From: Diorhabda sublineata
Taxonomy: Eukaryota > Arthropoda > Insecta > Coleoptera > Chrysomelidae
Reading direction: 5' to 3'
NCBI RefSeq assembly: GCF_026230105.1
Contig: NC_079478.1
Location: 33,371,653 to 33,435,652 of the forward strand
DNA length: 64,000 nt
Shown here: in pieces, positions 1 through 9,916 of the stretch
How the letters are laid out: the number at the start of each line of letters is the position of its first letter
Position numbering within the stretch: the stretch's first letter is position 1
Program-made: the position numbers and the translations under genes
Notes under the pieces: generated by a model
Seen by the model: the letters and a program-made list of their open reading frames with translations, nothing else
Databases searched by the model: none
Told to the model about the DNA's origin: nothing

Positions 1-171
1 ACAAAGTATAAAGCACGTTCTTGTAACTCAAAGGGCTAGCTGGGACTAAACTACAATCATAAACTTGTCGCACTCACCGACACCGAATTTTGTTAAAGTG
101 TATTATTTTGTGGTGGACGAAAACTGTTGATCGGTAGTGTATAATATAATATATGATGTTATTCTTTTTAG

Positions 172-354
172 CATCCAGGAGGCAGTGAAGTTCTTTTAGA
201 ATACGGCGGGAGAGAAGCTAGTGGAGTTTTCAGAGATTCTGGACATAGCGACGAAGCTCTAAAGAGCCTTGAAAAATATTGTATAGGGGAATTGCCGGTA
301 CACGAAAGAATTTTCAGGAAGCCTGGTAGGCTACAACTGAGAAATGTGCAATAA
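172..354 (+). CDS. Cytochrome b5-like protein, terminal exon (partial gene)
   Basis: The exon encodes 60 residues and a TAA stop. It opens directly after a pyrimidine-rich tract and AG (170-171). The first residues are HPGG, the heme-ligand motif of the cytochrome b5 fold. The second axial histidine is the H of SGHSDEAL at residue 25. The family carries a b-type heme and passes single electrons to desaturases, hydroxylases or P450 systems. After the fold the protein ends with IFRKPGRLQLRNVQ. No hydrophobic tail follows, so as read this isoform is not tail-anchored and is probably soluble, unless another terminal exon exists. The N-terminal part lies upstream of the window. No frameshift is visible and a poly(A) signal overlaps the stop, so this looks like a live gene. 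It could instead be a b5 domain fused to another enzyme, with the fusion partner upstream. Confidence 0.85.
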   Translation, partial: HPGGSEVLLEYGGREASGVFRDSGHSDEALKSLEKYCIGELPVHERIFRKPGRLQLRNVQ

Positions 355-443
355 TAAAAATATAAACAATGATATTAGTATGTAAGAGTGTCTACGATAG
401 TTTTATAGATTTTACATAAAAAATATTCCATAAACACAATAAA
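353..443 (+). promoter_or_regulatory. Polyadenylation signals of the cytochrome b5-like gene
   Basis: An AATAAA hexamer overlaps the stop codon (353-358) and a second lies at 438-443. Either could direct 3' end formation. The second leaves a more usual 3' UTR of about 100 bases. Confidence 0.45.
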
Positions 444-1079
444 AAGGACTGTTTTGGCATGGTTTTAGTTGTTTCTGCATCAATATTTTCAAAATATACG
501 ATCTATGTCACTAGTATTAATAACCGCTTAGTGAGATATGATTCTCTGAAATACGAATTTCCTTTGCTTCATTGTTAATTATAGTTTCTGTAGGACCATC
601 AAGACTTTTCAGACGCGAAAATTGAAGATTCATATTTTTATATTAATTTGTTCAATGGAAATAAATGTTTTCTTTGCTAAAGCATCTAATTATAACAAAA
701 TGGAATCCAAAATTGTAATCAACAATATGGCAAAGCAAACATAAATCATAAGTCTTTTAGATTCAAAAACCAAACTCTCACTTTTAAACAGTTGATTTAC
801 GAGATCTGAATTATTATATGAAAAACGAGATTTTATTACTTGGAATTTTCAATAAATTATCCTGTGTCATCGACATTTCCGTTTGGAACGTTACATTATT
901 GAACATAACCTCAACTAGAGACCAATAGCACATTCCAAGGTCTTACTGAGGCGGTTTGAGTAACGTGGGTCAATTCATAACTTTAAGTATATGAAACCTG
1001 AATGTACCACGATAGTCCTGAAGAGAAAAACCAGCCAAGACAGTGGATTGCGAAGGACTCAACAGTTTTGTTTGTGTTA
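355..1079. other. 3' UTR and AT-rich spacer
   Basis: Apart from the poly(A) signals at the start I recognise no gene or repeat boundary in this stretch. Confidence 0.5.
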
Positions 1080-1640
1080 AAAAAAATGTCAAAGAAGCTC
1101 ACGGAATGTTCAGATAAGCTTTGGTGATAATTTAGTAGCTTTGAAGACGATTTGCAAGTAGTCTTAGCGATTTGAAAATGGAAAAGATTCAGTAAGATCG
1201 ACCACAAAACAGGTGAAAATGTACACGAACTTGTTCATTCAAATATACGATTAAAAGAAACCTAAAAATGAGCTAGCGTCTCTTATTTTCATAATGTCAG
1301 TAAATCTAGTCTAGACAGTGGATTGCTTGATAAGTTGGAGGGAGAAATTGCCGATAAGCTACTGAATTTAATAAAAAATACTTTTCCATCAATATAACGC
1401 ATCTTTTGGTAGATCACCCACCGTATTTAGCAGATCTGGTCCTCTGCGACTTTTTCCCATTTCTTAATCTTAAAGTCCCAATTGAAGAAGTGAAATTTTC
1501 ATCAAACGAGGACATTATCGATTACGTAAACGTCTATTTTGACTAGAAAGATGGCAACTATTACACTGAGTTGCAAGAAAATCGGCCCTAACACAAATTC
1601 CTATGTAAAAGGATCTCCTGAATACAAATATGTCCTCAGT
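1080..1640 (+). pseudogene. Decayed mariner-like transposase
   Basis: Scattered frames keep mariner transposase landmarks in the right order. RFENGKDSVRSTT (around 1168-1206) matches the N-terminal segment before the linker. GENVHELVHSNIRLKET (from about 1212) matches the second helix-turn-helix. DHPPYLADLVLCDFFPF (from 1412) holds the third catalytic aspartate, followed by FSSNEDIIDYVNVYFD. Stops and frame changes separate these blocks and the first two catalytic aspartates are not recognisable, so this copy cannot make an active enzyme. I could not define terminal inverted repeats with confidence. Confidence 0.7.
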
Positions 1641-1734
1641 TTTACCACTATTTTTTACATATTTTAACTTGTAGACAATAAACATCCGAAAGCAGGTTGA
1701 AGGTAATTCTCGGATAACTTGGTTATCGAAACTT

Positions 1735-2465
1735 GGTACAGTAGTTTGACCAAATGGTTCAAAGGTACCAGTAAACCAATGTCATTTGCTGTGCCCATAG
1801 TTTGGCTTGAACCTCGCAATCATCATTACAACGAGTCTTTACCAATCACAGTGCCCCACGAACTTATACTCTAGAAACAGAAATGGATTTGAAAGACTTT
1901 GATATACAACCTGGGGCATAGAATGTTATGTTCACGGATGATTAGAAGTATTCGGTTGATTCAGTTTCTCGGCAACCTCACCTGCTTACTAAATCGGATT
2001 TAGATGATCTCTTCAGGGATTTGGAATTGCAATAATAGACAAATGGAGACGGTTTATTGATTCGTCAAAAACAAGCATAAAAGTTGTCCTGTTGGCAAAT
2101 GGGAATTACTTACCATCAATTCCAGTTGCGTACTCTGTTAATACGAAGAAGACGTACGAAAATATCAGCCGAATCCTTGATAAAATTATTTATCATAATT
2201 ATAAATGGAAACTTTGCGCTGACTTAAAAGTTGTTGCTCTAGTCACGGGTTGGTTCCTTTGATAATGGGACAGCTGAGCCCCAGACAAATATAGTCAGAA
2301 AAAATGTCACCCGCGATCCTTTGGTCCTTTTGGCCACTTTCTCACGTCAAACTTGGATTGATCCAGCAGTTTGTGAAAGCAATGGACAAGACAGGTGACA
2401 CATTTCAATTTTTGAAAACTAAATTTCCTCCTCTTAGCAAAGCTAAAATCAAGGAGTTTTAATGG
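1735..2465 (+). pseudogene. Decayed member of an uncharacterised arthropod ORF family
   Basis: Three blocks in different frames resemble a repetitive, functionally unassigned protein family that I recall from many arthropod genomes. They are QPHLLTKSDLDDLFRDLEL (from about 1973), PSIPVAYSVNTKKTYENI with KWKLCADLKVVALVTG (about 2115-2250), and KAMDKTGDTFQFLKTKFPPL (about 2380-2440). Stops and frameshifts lie between them, so this is a dead copy. I do not know the biochemical function. The family's high copy number suggests a link to mobile DNA. Helitron helicase sequence follows immediately. Confidence 0.6.
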
Positions 2466-2569
2466 GTCAACTTTTCCAAGAATCGACGTTGATCGAAAAG
2501 AAAAACAAAACGTGCTTGGTTTGAGTAACCAGGAAACCACAGACTTAAAAGAGGAACTTTTTCAGCCCA

Positions 2570-2998
2570 ACAGTTCAATAACCATAATTGGCTGGATGAA
2601 CGAGCATTATTGGCGGCGAAAAATCAAGATGTCGAAGATCTCAATGCGATCATTCAAAATTTTCTTTCGGGACAGTTGGTTTTCTTCAAATCAGTCGACA
2701 CCGTTATGAACCAGGATGGCGTTGTCAACTATCCCATGGAGTTTTTTAATTCACTGGAATTGCCTGGATTACCACCTCACAATTTGCAGTTCAAAGTAGG
2801 ATCAGTCGGCATCAAACTGCGATTTTAAACGTTTACAATTTCTTCCGGTACGCCTGGCCTTTGCGATGACCATAAATAAATCGCAAGGCCAGTCGTTGAA
2901 GTTTGCGCAATCAACTTGGAGTTTGGAGGCGGAAAATCGGCGTCTTTGTTTACTTACGCACCACAAAACAAAAAATATAGTTCATCAGAAAGCTTTAA
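2570..2998 (+). pseudogene. Helitron PIF1-like helicase, C-terminal remnant
   Basis: The + strand reads NWLDERALLAAKNQDVEDLN, then SVDTVMNQDGVVNYPMEFFN, then LELPGLPPHNLQFKVGS. After a frame break it reads LAFAMTINKSQGQSLK near 2850-2900 and KNIVHQKAL at the end. These are the hallmark blocks of the PIF1-type helicase in the Rep/Hel protein of Helitrons; the last is the C-terminal helicase motif with the INKxQGQ signature. No Rep domain or P-loop is present, so this is a 3' fragment of the gene. A second, independent fragment of the same family lies at 48085-48922 on the minus strand. Confidence 0.85.
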
Positions 2999-3494
2999 AT
3001 TGATTAACAGACTGTATCATAACTGTCAATATAAAATTAAAACCAGTATTTCAGGAAAACTCTGTCGTGTTGTAAGTGTGTCTAATTAATCGAAAATAAT
3101 AATAAAACTTAATTCATACCGAGCAGATCATTTTTTAATTGGTTATAATAGAAAAAAGGATTCTTTTTGTTTAAGTTTATTTTTTACAAAAGTTCAGATC
3201 TTTTATTTATCGATTGAAGCAGTAAGAAGTCTGCCAGATCAGCTAGTACATGCTTAAATTTAAAAAATGTGTCACTTCACATCAGGATGTAGGATTTGAA
3301 AATGTCACAACCTGTGACAAGGACGTAGGGAGGGGTTTAAAAGTGTCAATATTCGTGTGTCGTAATTGATGAATGACCCTTTATTTAGACGAGTTAAAAA
3401 ATTGACAACATCGCTGGACTAAATGTATAGACGTGAATGGAATCTATGTTGAAAACTACGAATAATTATGGATAATTGTGTTTTTTCGTTATTA
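2999..3494. other. AT-rich spacer with a partial small-TIR-element end
   Basis: Bases 3245-3385 look like one end of the element at 3495-3843. The reverse complement of about 3330-3385 has the same order: AAAGGGTCATTCAT, then ACACACG, then CCTTGTCACA. The remainder shows no gene. Confidence 0.4.
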
Positions 3495-3843
3495 GGGAAC
3501 ATCCATGAATTACGTCACACGTTAAGGGGGTCGACGAAGTGTGACAAGGGGATGGGAGTGGTCCTAAATTTCAATATTGTTAATTCCTTTAATTAATCGT
3601 TTTTTGTTTTGTTAACTGTTTGATTTGATGTTAATTTTATTGAAAAAATAATTTAATTGGAAATAAAACTAATTTCGGAACCGCTGTTTTCATTCAATAA
3701 TTTCTTACTGTAATTTGCAAAATATGTGACGTCACACAAATGTGACCAGCTATGACTCACATAAATATGACCAACTGTGACAAGGACGGGGGGTGGGGCA
3801 AAAAGTCATACAATTCGTGTGACTTTATTTATGGATGATCCTT
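3495..3843. mobile_element. Small non-autonomous TIR element (MITE), about 350 bp
   Basis: The left end (GGGAACATCCATGAATTACG) is matched by the reverse complement of the right end (AGGATCATCCATAAATAAAG), and both continue into GTCACACG. TA dinucleotides flank the copy (3493-3494 and 3844-3845). There is no coding capacity. TA duplication and size fit a Tc1/mariner-mobilised MITE, but the superfamily is inferred. Confidence 0.6.
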
Positions 3844-4638
3844 TATGTCGGAAAATTTTCAGTCAGCCCTCGTATATTGTGATTTTAATTTTTTTGCTTC
3901 TGTTACTACCTACTTTTTTTAATTTGTATATTTATGTATGAAAGAGAATCATTTTTTTTTTCGTTTGGGATGCTGAAGCCGGACCTGAATATATGATAGT
4001 TTTTAATTAATAAAATTTTCGTTATTTTGAAAATATAGCTTTCAACGCAGGGCCAATTTTGCTGATAGAGGACTCGTATATATGTTGCAAATAAAAATTT
4101 TTACCAATATATAATTGAAGATAGCAGCATATCATGCTGATTCTAAAAATTAATTATTTTAATCAACTATGTTTGTTAAGACGTATTAATTGTGATAATA
4201 ACAAATTTTTTGAGAAAAAAAATTGATAACCTTATTGTAAGTTTGGCAATAAATATTAATAAAACCACATTTTTGAAAATAAGCTATTGTTTATTTGTCT
4301 GATACATAGATTAAATTTTGCGTCAATGCTTCATTATTTACATACGTATCTTTCATCAGAAATGATTTATTTCTTTTTTTAATTTAATTAGAAATCTTTA
4401 CATGATCTACTATTTTCATTCTGATTATTTCATTTGTGACGGTTGTTGAACCAAAAGGTCGTTCAAAAATAGTGAGGTTAATTGCTAGTCACTTTAAATC
4501 AAAAACGTGTCATTCGAGTCGATTAACAGAAACGTTCAGATAAATACGCGAGGTAATAAATAACAAATCTTGTGACTATAACATTCGATTAAGTAATGTC
4601 AATGGTACTTGATATTTTGTGTAAATATCTTATCCAGC
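3844..4638. other. AT-rich spacer
   Basis: Long A/T runs with no coding motif recognised. It would contain the promoter if the small gene at 4639 is real. I could not pick a convincing TATA or initiator element. Confidence 0.4.
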
Positions 4639-5216
4639 ATGAAAAACGCGGAGAGACAGTTGTTACCATTGTTAAGCGAACGTGCTACGGTCACCGATAT
4701 ATTGTCGGAGGTCAGTTATTGAGTTATTAACTGTGTTAAAAGATAAAAATATATCAGTGTTTTTGAACCTATGGTTTTATTAAGTTCCTACTGATCCACT
4801 TTCAATCAACCCACGTTCACTTTTATCTCTTATTTTTCTTACATCGTATTTCCGCAAATAAACATCATCATATCACATTGTATCAAAAAGGATCGTGTTG
4901 AGTAACGCGCGGTGATTAAATAATTGCGTTTGCTTCAAATTCAGAAAGATTTAGTGAATACATTAGGGGCAGTAGTATTATATGACATAATGGAAAGTTG
5001 GTGTAGTGACTTAAATGTAGCAGTCAGTCTCTTATACCATATGGTACCAAATATACTTATTAAGCAGATAAAGAAAATTGTTTTGCAATATTAGAATGAG
5101 TCATGGTTCTATCACAATAATGTGGAAACTAAAATGCAAAGTGAGAAGTGGGAACATCGTTCATTGTGCTAATTTCATTTTAGGATAAACCGAGGCGATG
5201 GAAGGAAAAATACTAG
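4639..5216 (+). CDS. Candidate two-exon microprotein (34 residues)
   Basis: An ATG at 4639 opens a 24-codon exon, MKNAERQLLPLLSERA then TVTDILSE, ending exactly at GAG followed by GTCAGT (4711). A pyrimidine-rich tract and TAG at 5181-5183 precede a second exon (5184-5216) encoding DKPRRWKEKY and TAG, in phase. An AATAAA hexamer follows at 5325-5330. Codons in exon 1 look protein-like next to the surrounding A/T runs, and I see no repeat signature here. I do not recognise the protein. It could also be the 5' part of a longer gene using another acceptor, or chance. Confidence 0.3.
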
Positions 5217-5324
5217 GGGAAGTTACGCAAAAGTTAGCCCCCAGGGGGGACTCAAAGAACATTTGCGCGGTAAAGATTTTTTTTGGTTAATGAAGTCTGT
5301 AGTTTTTGAAACTTTTTCTGCATA

Positions 5325-5330
5325 AATAAA
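5325..5330 (+). promoter_or_regulatory. AATAAA poly(A) signal downstream of the candidate microprotein
   Basis: The hexamer lies about 110 bases after the proposed stop, a usual distance. It is weak evidence alone because AATAAA is common in A/T-rich DNA. Confidence 0.3.
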
Positions 5331-5423
5331 AAATTTGAATTATTAAGAATACAGTTTATTAATTATAATATCGTTACATGTATATTTATTGGCACATTTA
5401 ATGGAATCGATTCATTAATTTAA

Positions 5424-6829
5424 CACTTCAACGACTATAGAGGACCTATACGCCTATTTTTGCATCCAATGTCAGCGTACACCCGCCATTCTAAAAATTT
5501 GGACTTTTCTTTATATCTTGATAAAAAAAATGCCAGAAATTTAATTTTATATAAACCTGAACAAAAAATCGACCCAAGTGGCACGCTTGCGCTCATGAAT
5601 CTCTAACAAAAAATCTGTAGCTTTAGTTCCCTCTCTGATTTTAGCATTTCAAGGTGTTGGTAAACAAAAAATATCAAACGAAAAGGAATTTTAAGCAATG
5701 AAAAAGGGTTCTTTGTTTTCATTGAAATTCCCGCCAAAACCATCCATCCAGTAACCTCTTCCAAAAGCCACGTTTTCTTTCATGCAACAATCCCCGTATC
5801 TTTCTACAGGTCTTCTATAGACTCTTCCTCTTTTTTCGCTACAATGGTTTCTTCTGAGAAAAGAACGGAGCCCCCTTGTTTGTCAGTCCAATTACATGGC
5901 AAATCGTAGAGGGGTTGTTCGGTAGACTGGGGTTATTTTTAGGGTTCGATAGCTGGCCGTTTTGTCTCAAGGTTAGCTGCCTTAAGTCTTCTTCTGACTC
6001 TCCAGCCACTCACAGTCACAGTCATTCCTTGCGTTTCTCTGAGGTCTTGTTGGATTTGAATACCAGTGTACTGACAATTAATATTTCTCGGTTGTGCACC
6101 TTTTCCATTTGATTCTATACATTGCTTCCTGTTTAGACTGTCTCCAGAACTCTTTTTACAAGGTTATTTGTTATTTCAATTTGAAATTTCCTTCTAGGTC
6201 TGCCACGTACTCTTTTTACAAGGTCCAACACAATAGACCTTTCTATAGAAAATAGAACTTTTAAGGGAGTAGCAACCCTCAAGTACCTTGGGAATCTGAT
6301 AGACTACAATGAAAACTTTTCAACATCCATCAAGGAATGAATACAAACTAGATTCAGGGATTACTATGTACCATATATATATGTATACCATATATGTATA
6401 GTACCATATTGTCCTCTTCGTCATATCTTCCATGTAGTTTTACAATTATCCCTCGATAATTTAGTTTATTGACATTCTTCTTGTCCTGTTCTTATATTTT
6501 AATAATTATTTCTGTTTTTTTATACGTTTATCTGCGGTCCGTATTGTTTCGATTCATTACTCCACTTCTCTATTCGGTTTTGTAGCTCTTACTTTGCATT
6601 AGAGAATTAATAGGTAGTCCGCATAGATAAGTTCGTTTATGTGGAGTCTATTGTATCCCATATAGTTGTTTTTTCCCTTATTTGGACACTTTTTTAGCTA
6701 TTTATGTAATTAAAAGGAACAATAAAGGGAGTAACATGTGTCATGTCTTATATATAACACTTTTTTTACTATTTCCGAAAAATTGGTCCACAAAAAAAAT
6801 TTCACTCGAATAGGTGAATCGTTAAAGTG
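5424..6829. mobile_element. piggyBac-like non-autonomous element flanked by TTAA
   Basis: TTAA occurs at both borders (5420-5423 and 6830-6833). The left terminus reads CACTTCAACGACT and the reverse complement of the right terminus reads CACTTTAACGATT, so the ends form an imperfect inverted repeat right against the TTAA. TTAA duplication is the hallmark of the piggyBac superfamily. The roughly 1.4 kb interior holds no recognisable transposase. It contains pieces resembling LINE sequence (6170-6370), so the element is non-autonomous or chimeric. Confidence 0.6.
6170..6370. pseudogene. LINE-like fragments inside the piggyBac-like element
   Basis: On the + strand GVATLKYLGNLIDYNENFST resembles the KYLGxxI segment after the catalytic core of many insect LINE reverse transcriptases. 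On the minus strand RVRGRPRRKF resembles the GRPxxRW-type C-terminus of such ORFs. A short direct duplication (ACTCTTTTTACAAGGT near 6145 and 6208) lies beside them. The fragments are short and in opposite orientations, so this is scrap. Confidence 0.4.
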
Positions 6830-6933
6830 TTAAAAACTATTACTATGAATATATTATTTAATATGTAATAAAATCTGAGCATTTATTATCCATAAATATC
6901 AGGAAAAATGCTGTAGTTCGCACAATTTTTATA

Positions 6934-7177
6934 TACCAGGTACACAAGTAAGTTTCCCAATGTTTTTCATGCACCTCAATAAATTCCTGTCCTTCGGCGA
7001 TGGTTTCGGTAAACCTGTCACACTTTGGTTCTATTCAGAACCGACAAATTTAATCCCACGACTCGACAAGTGTATCAAATATGTTGGTAAATATGTTAAA
7101 ATACAAATAAATATGTTAGAGAAAGTGTACCTTCTTTTTTTTCAAGAATGAAACTTACTTTCTGGAAATACCTCGTA
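6934..7177. mobile_element. mariner-type MITE, about 244 bp
   Basis: The left end TATACCAGGTACACAAGTAA is mirrored by the reverse complement of the right end, TATACGAGGTATTTCCAGAA, both continuing into AAGTAAGTTTC or a close variant. A TA dinucleotide flanks each side. TATACGAGG starts are typical of mariner-family termini. There is no transposase inside. Confidence 0.6.
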
Positions 7178-8489
7178 TACAGACACAAATCTAGATATAT
7201 CCATGACTTTTTTACGTTTTCATTATTCTAGATTAATACTATTGTAGTAAGTCAGATATTTGTATCTAATTCACAGCATTTTGCATATTTCAAAAATTTT
7301 GTACAAGTCTTAAATTTTTGTCTTTTATATTAAAATGAATTCGAAAAATAATCACCAAACCCTCGATCTTATCCAAAATGAGGCATTACAACACATTGGA
7401 ATAATAAATTCTGTTGCTTTTTTGAAAAATTTTTCGTTTTGATATATACTACAACCCTTTACACAGTATATGAATAAGGCAATAAAAGATTTTTTGAGAT
7501 AACATTTGAAATAAATGAATTATTTTGAGGAGGTAATCCAAAATTTTTCTATTAAATTTTTATTTACCTTGTAAAATGAATCAGATATTGCCTTTATACA
7601 ATAAATTAAAACACACATCAATTAACCAAAATATATAGCATGGAGTATAATTTGGGGTGTGGAAGAACCTATTGTACCTCAAATATTTTGTTTTTTTCTT
7701 TTTTTTTCTTATTGTATATATATAGTTTAGATTAGAGACAGAATTTCTCTTCGATGCTATGAGGGACATTGCATTGTACGGAATTAGTTCCTATGTAGGA
7801 CACATGACAAACAATTGCACATTTGAATTAAAAATAAGGCGAAAATTGAGTTTTAAAGGTATGTTCGAGGTAAAACGATGTTTGAGGTACAACAGGCTTT
7901 CCTAACATAAAAAATAATGAAAGCTGCATGGAAAAAATTGTTAGTTTGGCTAGTCTAGTAAATGATGTTACATCCTACCATATTTTACATGTATAATGTA
8001 TAAAGTCTATTTTTTGTATATTAAATAATTTTCTGACTTCGGCCATGTGTGGAAAATTGTAACACTGGAAGTAAATAAAAAGAAACAAATATGTAAAAAT
8101 GAAACACTACAACAAAAAAAAGATATCAAGGAGCATTTAAAAAGTTTAGAAAATAAATTTGTATATTAATATTATAATTGCTTAGTAAACTATAAAACAA
8201 AAAAAGGAAATAATATGTAGTGGTTTGAAACAAGAAGGTGGAAAAAAATTACACAGGATAAAAATAGCAAAATACTATTCAAATACAGACAAATCATATT
8301 GACCAAGTAAAAGAAAAATAAGTACTAAAAATATAAAGCAGTGAACCAAATCAAAATCAAACTGAAACAAAATCAATATTAAAATGATATTCTTCAGGAA
8401 AATAGAAAATACAATAGAAGCAGAGACAATAAGAAATGTAGAACATATAGAGAAAAACTAAAGATACAACCATACAACATATGAAGAAC
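7178..8489. other. Very AT-rich spacer with poly-A-rich segment
   Basis: No gene is recognisable. From about 8060 the + strand becomes strongly A-rich, probably an old LINE body leading into the 3' fragment at 8490. Confidence 0.4.
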
Positions 8490-8650
8490 TATGTTCAAAT
8501 CCAAAATAACAGGTGAAAATTATAGAGAGACCAAGAAAACCATGGATTGGAAAGTGCCTGCAGCAAAAGGGATAGATAGGAAGCCATAAAAGATCACCAA
8601 AAAAATAGAATGGTTGGGTTCATACACCTCATTCGAAGAGATTTGATTTA
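8490..8650 (+). pseudogene. LINE ORF2 3' fragment (GRPRK-type C-terminus)
   Basis: The + strand reads ERPRKPWIGKCLQQKG, a stop, then IGRKP and IEWLGSYTSFEEI. This resembles the RPRKxW C-terminus of insect LINE endonuclease/reverse-transcriptase proteins. Frames are broken. Confidence 0.45.
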
Positions 8651-8807
8651 AAAATATATTAATCTAGAAAACACAATAATTTTAAAACAAATCAGTAAAT
8701 TTGACCACGATAAGATTATAATATTTCCAGTTGTAAAATTACATTTCAATTAATGAGAAAAATAATTCAAGGAATTACATATTCTATTTCTAGTGTAAGA
8801 AAAATCT

Positions 8808-9690
8808 ATGGAAATAAATAAGAAAAATAATGGAAAAAAATATTTTTATATGTTAAGTTTGCTGGTGATGGTTTCCTTATATTTGAGGATAAACCAATTC
8901 TTGGTTATTCTATGGCATCTATATCAAGTTTTCATAGCACAAGTAGTTATAAAAGATCTTGAGGAAACTACAGTAAAATCAACATTGATATTCCATTATT
9001 TTTTAGTTATTTAGATCATTACTTTACTGCTATACCAAAAAATACAACACAGCAATTGAAAAATTATAATAATAATAAAAGGGATGAACAAATTTTATAA
9101 TCAATTAACAAATTATCTTAAACACTCATCTTTGCCATATACAAATGGAGTGTATGACAGTTATCAAATTATTTCATTAAAAATGACATTAGAATAAATT
9201 ATAAATCACATATCACTTTGAAAAAAATAAGAAAATATTATTTATGAATTTAACAGTGATTCTGTTAGGACAAATATCACAATATTTAGAAGATGAAGAG
9301 TCATTAAAATGAAAAAAAAATTGAAAAAAATGTTAACAAACCATTAAGGCCATATAGAAATAGACCATTTAACAACTTTCGAATTATTTCGTTAAAAATG
9401 ACATTAGGATAGATTATAAATGTCATAACACGTTTAATAAAGCAAAAACAATATTATTTATGAAGTTAATAGTGATTCTGTTTATTTAGGACAAACATCA
9501 CAATATTTTGAGGATAGATTGAAAAGTCATTAATATGACAGATAATTTAAGGAAACGTTAACAAACCATTAAATGGCATATAAAAGAGAAATTTATTGAT
9601 GATAAAGATAATTTAATCAATTTGAGCAAAATCTATAAATCGTATGAATAATTAAAGATGGAAATTCTTGAATGGAAACACGAAATTTCA
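8808..9690 (+). pseudogene. Penelope-like element: RT remnant plus duplicated GIY-YIG region
   Basis: KDLEETTVKSTLIFHY (about 8958-9005) followed by FTAIPKNTTQQLKNYNNN resembles the segment around the YVDD block of Penelope-like reverse transcriptases. Downstream, SVYLGQTSQYFEDRLKSH (about 9470-9530) matches the GIY-YIG endonuclease domain that ends these proteins. A degenerate earlier copy of the same stretch lies at about 9250-9310, and the intervening sequence is repeated too. Both copies carry stops, so no active enzyme can be made. Penelope-like elements are retroelements with a GIY-YIG nuclease in place of an apurinic-type one. Confidence 0.6.
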
Positions 9691-9760
9691 TGAAATCTAT
9701 TAACTACTGAATAAATATAATCCAAAACACCATATATGATTAACATAAGTTGCAGTGTTG

Positions 9761-9916
9761 TCAGCGGTATTTATACTTACGTCTACTTCTGTACTTCAAC
9801 GAGTACAACAACCAAATAATTAGGATGGTACCACCAAACAGGTACAAATTGATTACTGTTGATTCTCTAGGAAGCTCACATTTGATGTAAGCGTAGTTAT
9901 TAGGGGTAAAAGTAGC
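9761..9916 (-). CDS. MPPE1: MPPE1 exon 6 (C-terminal anchor and KxKxx)
   Basis: Starts A-TFTPNNYAYIKC-ELPRES after TTTTTAG, matching the vertebrate SITPTDYTLSKCYLPRED region. A hydrophobic segment (LYLFGGTILIIWLLY) follows, then a basic tail ending KYKYR and TGA. A perfect GTAAGT sits within the tail. Splicing there would remove the KxKxx signal, so read-through is preferred. Confidence 0.88.
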   Translation of the reverse strand, partial: ATFTPNNYAYIKCELPRESTVINLYLFGGTILIIWLLYSLKYRSRRKYKYR

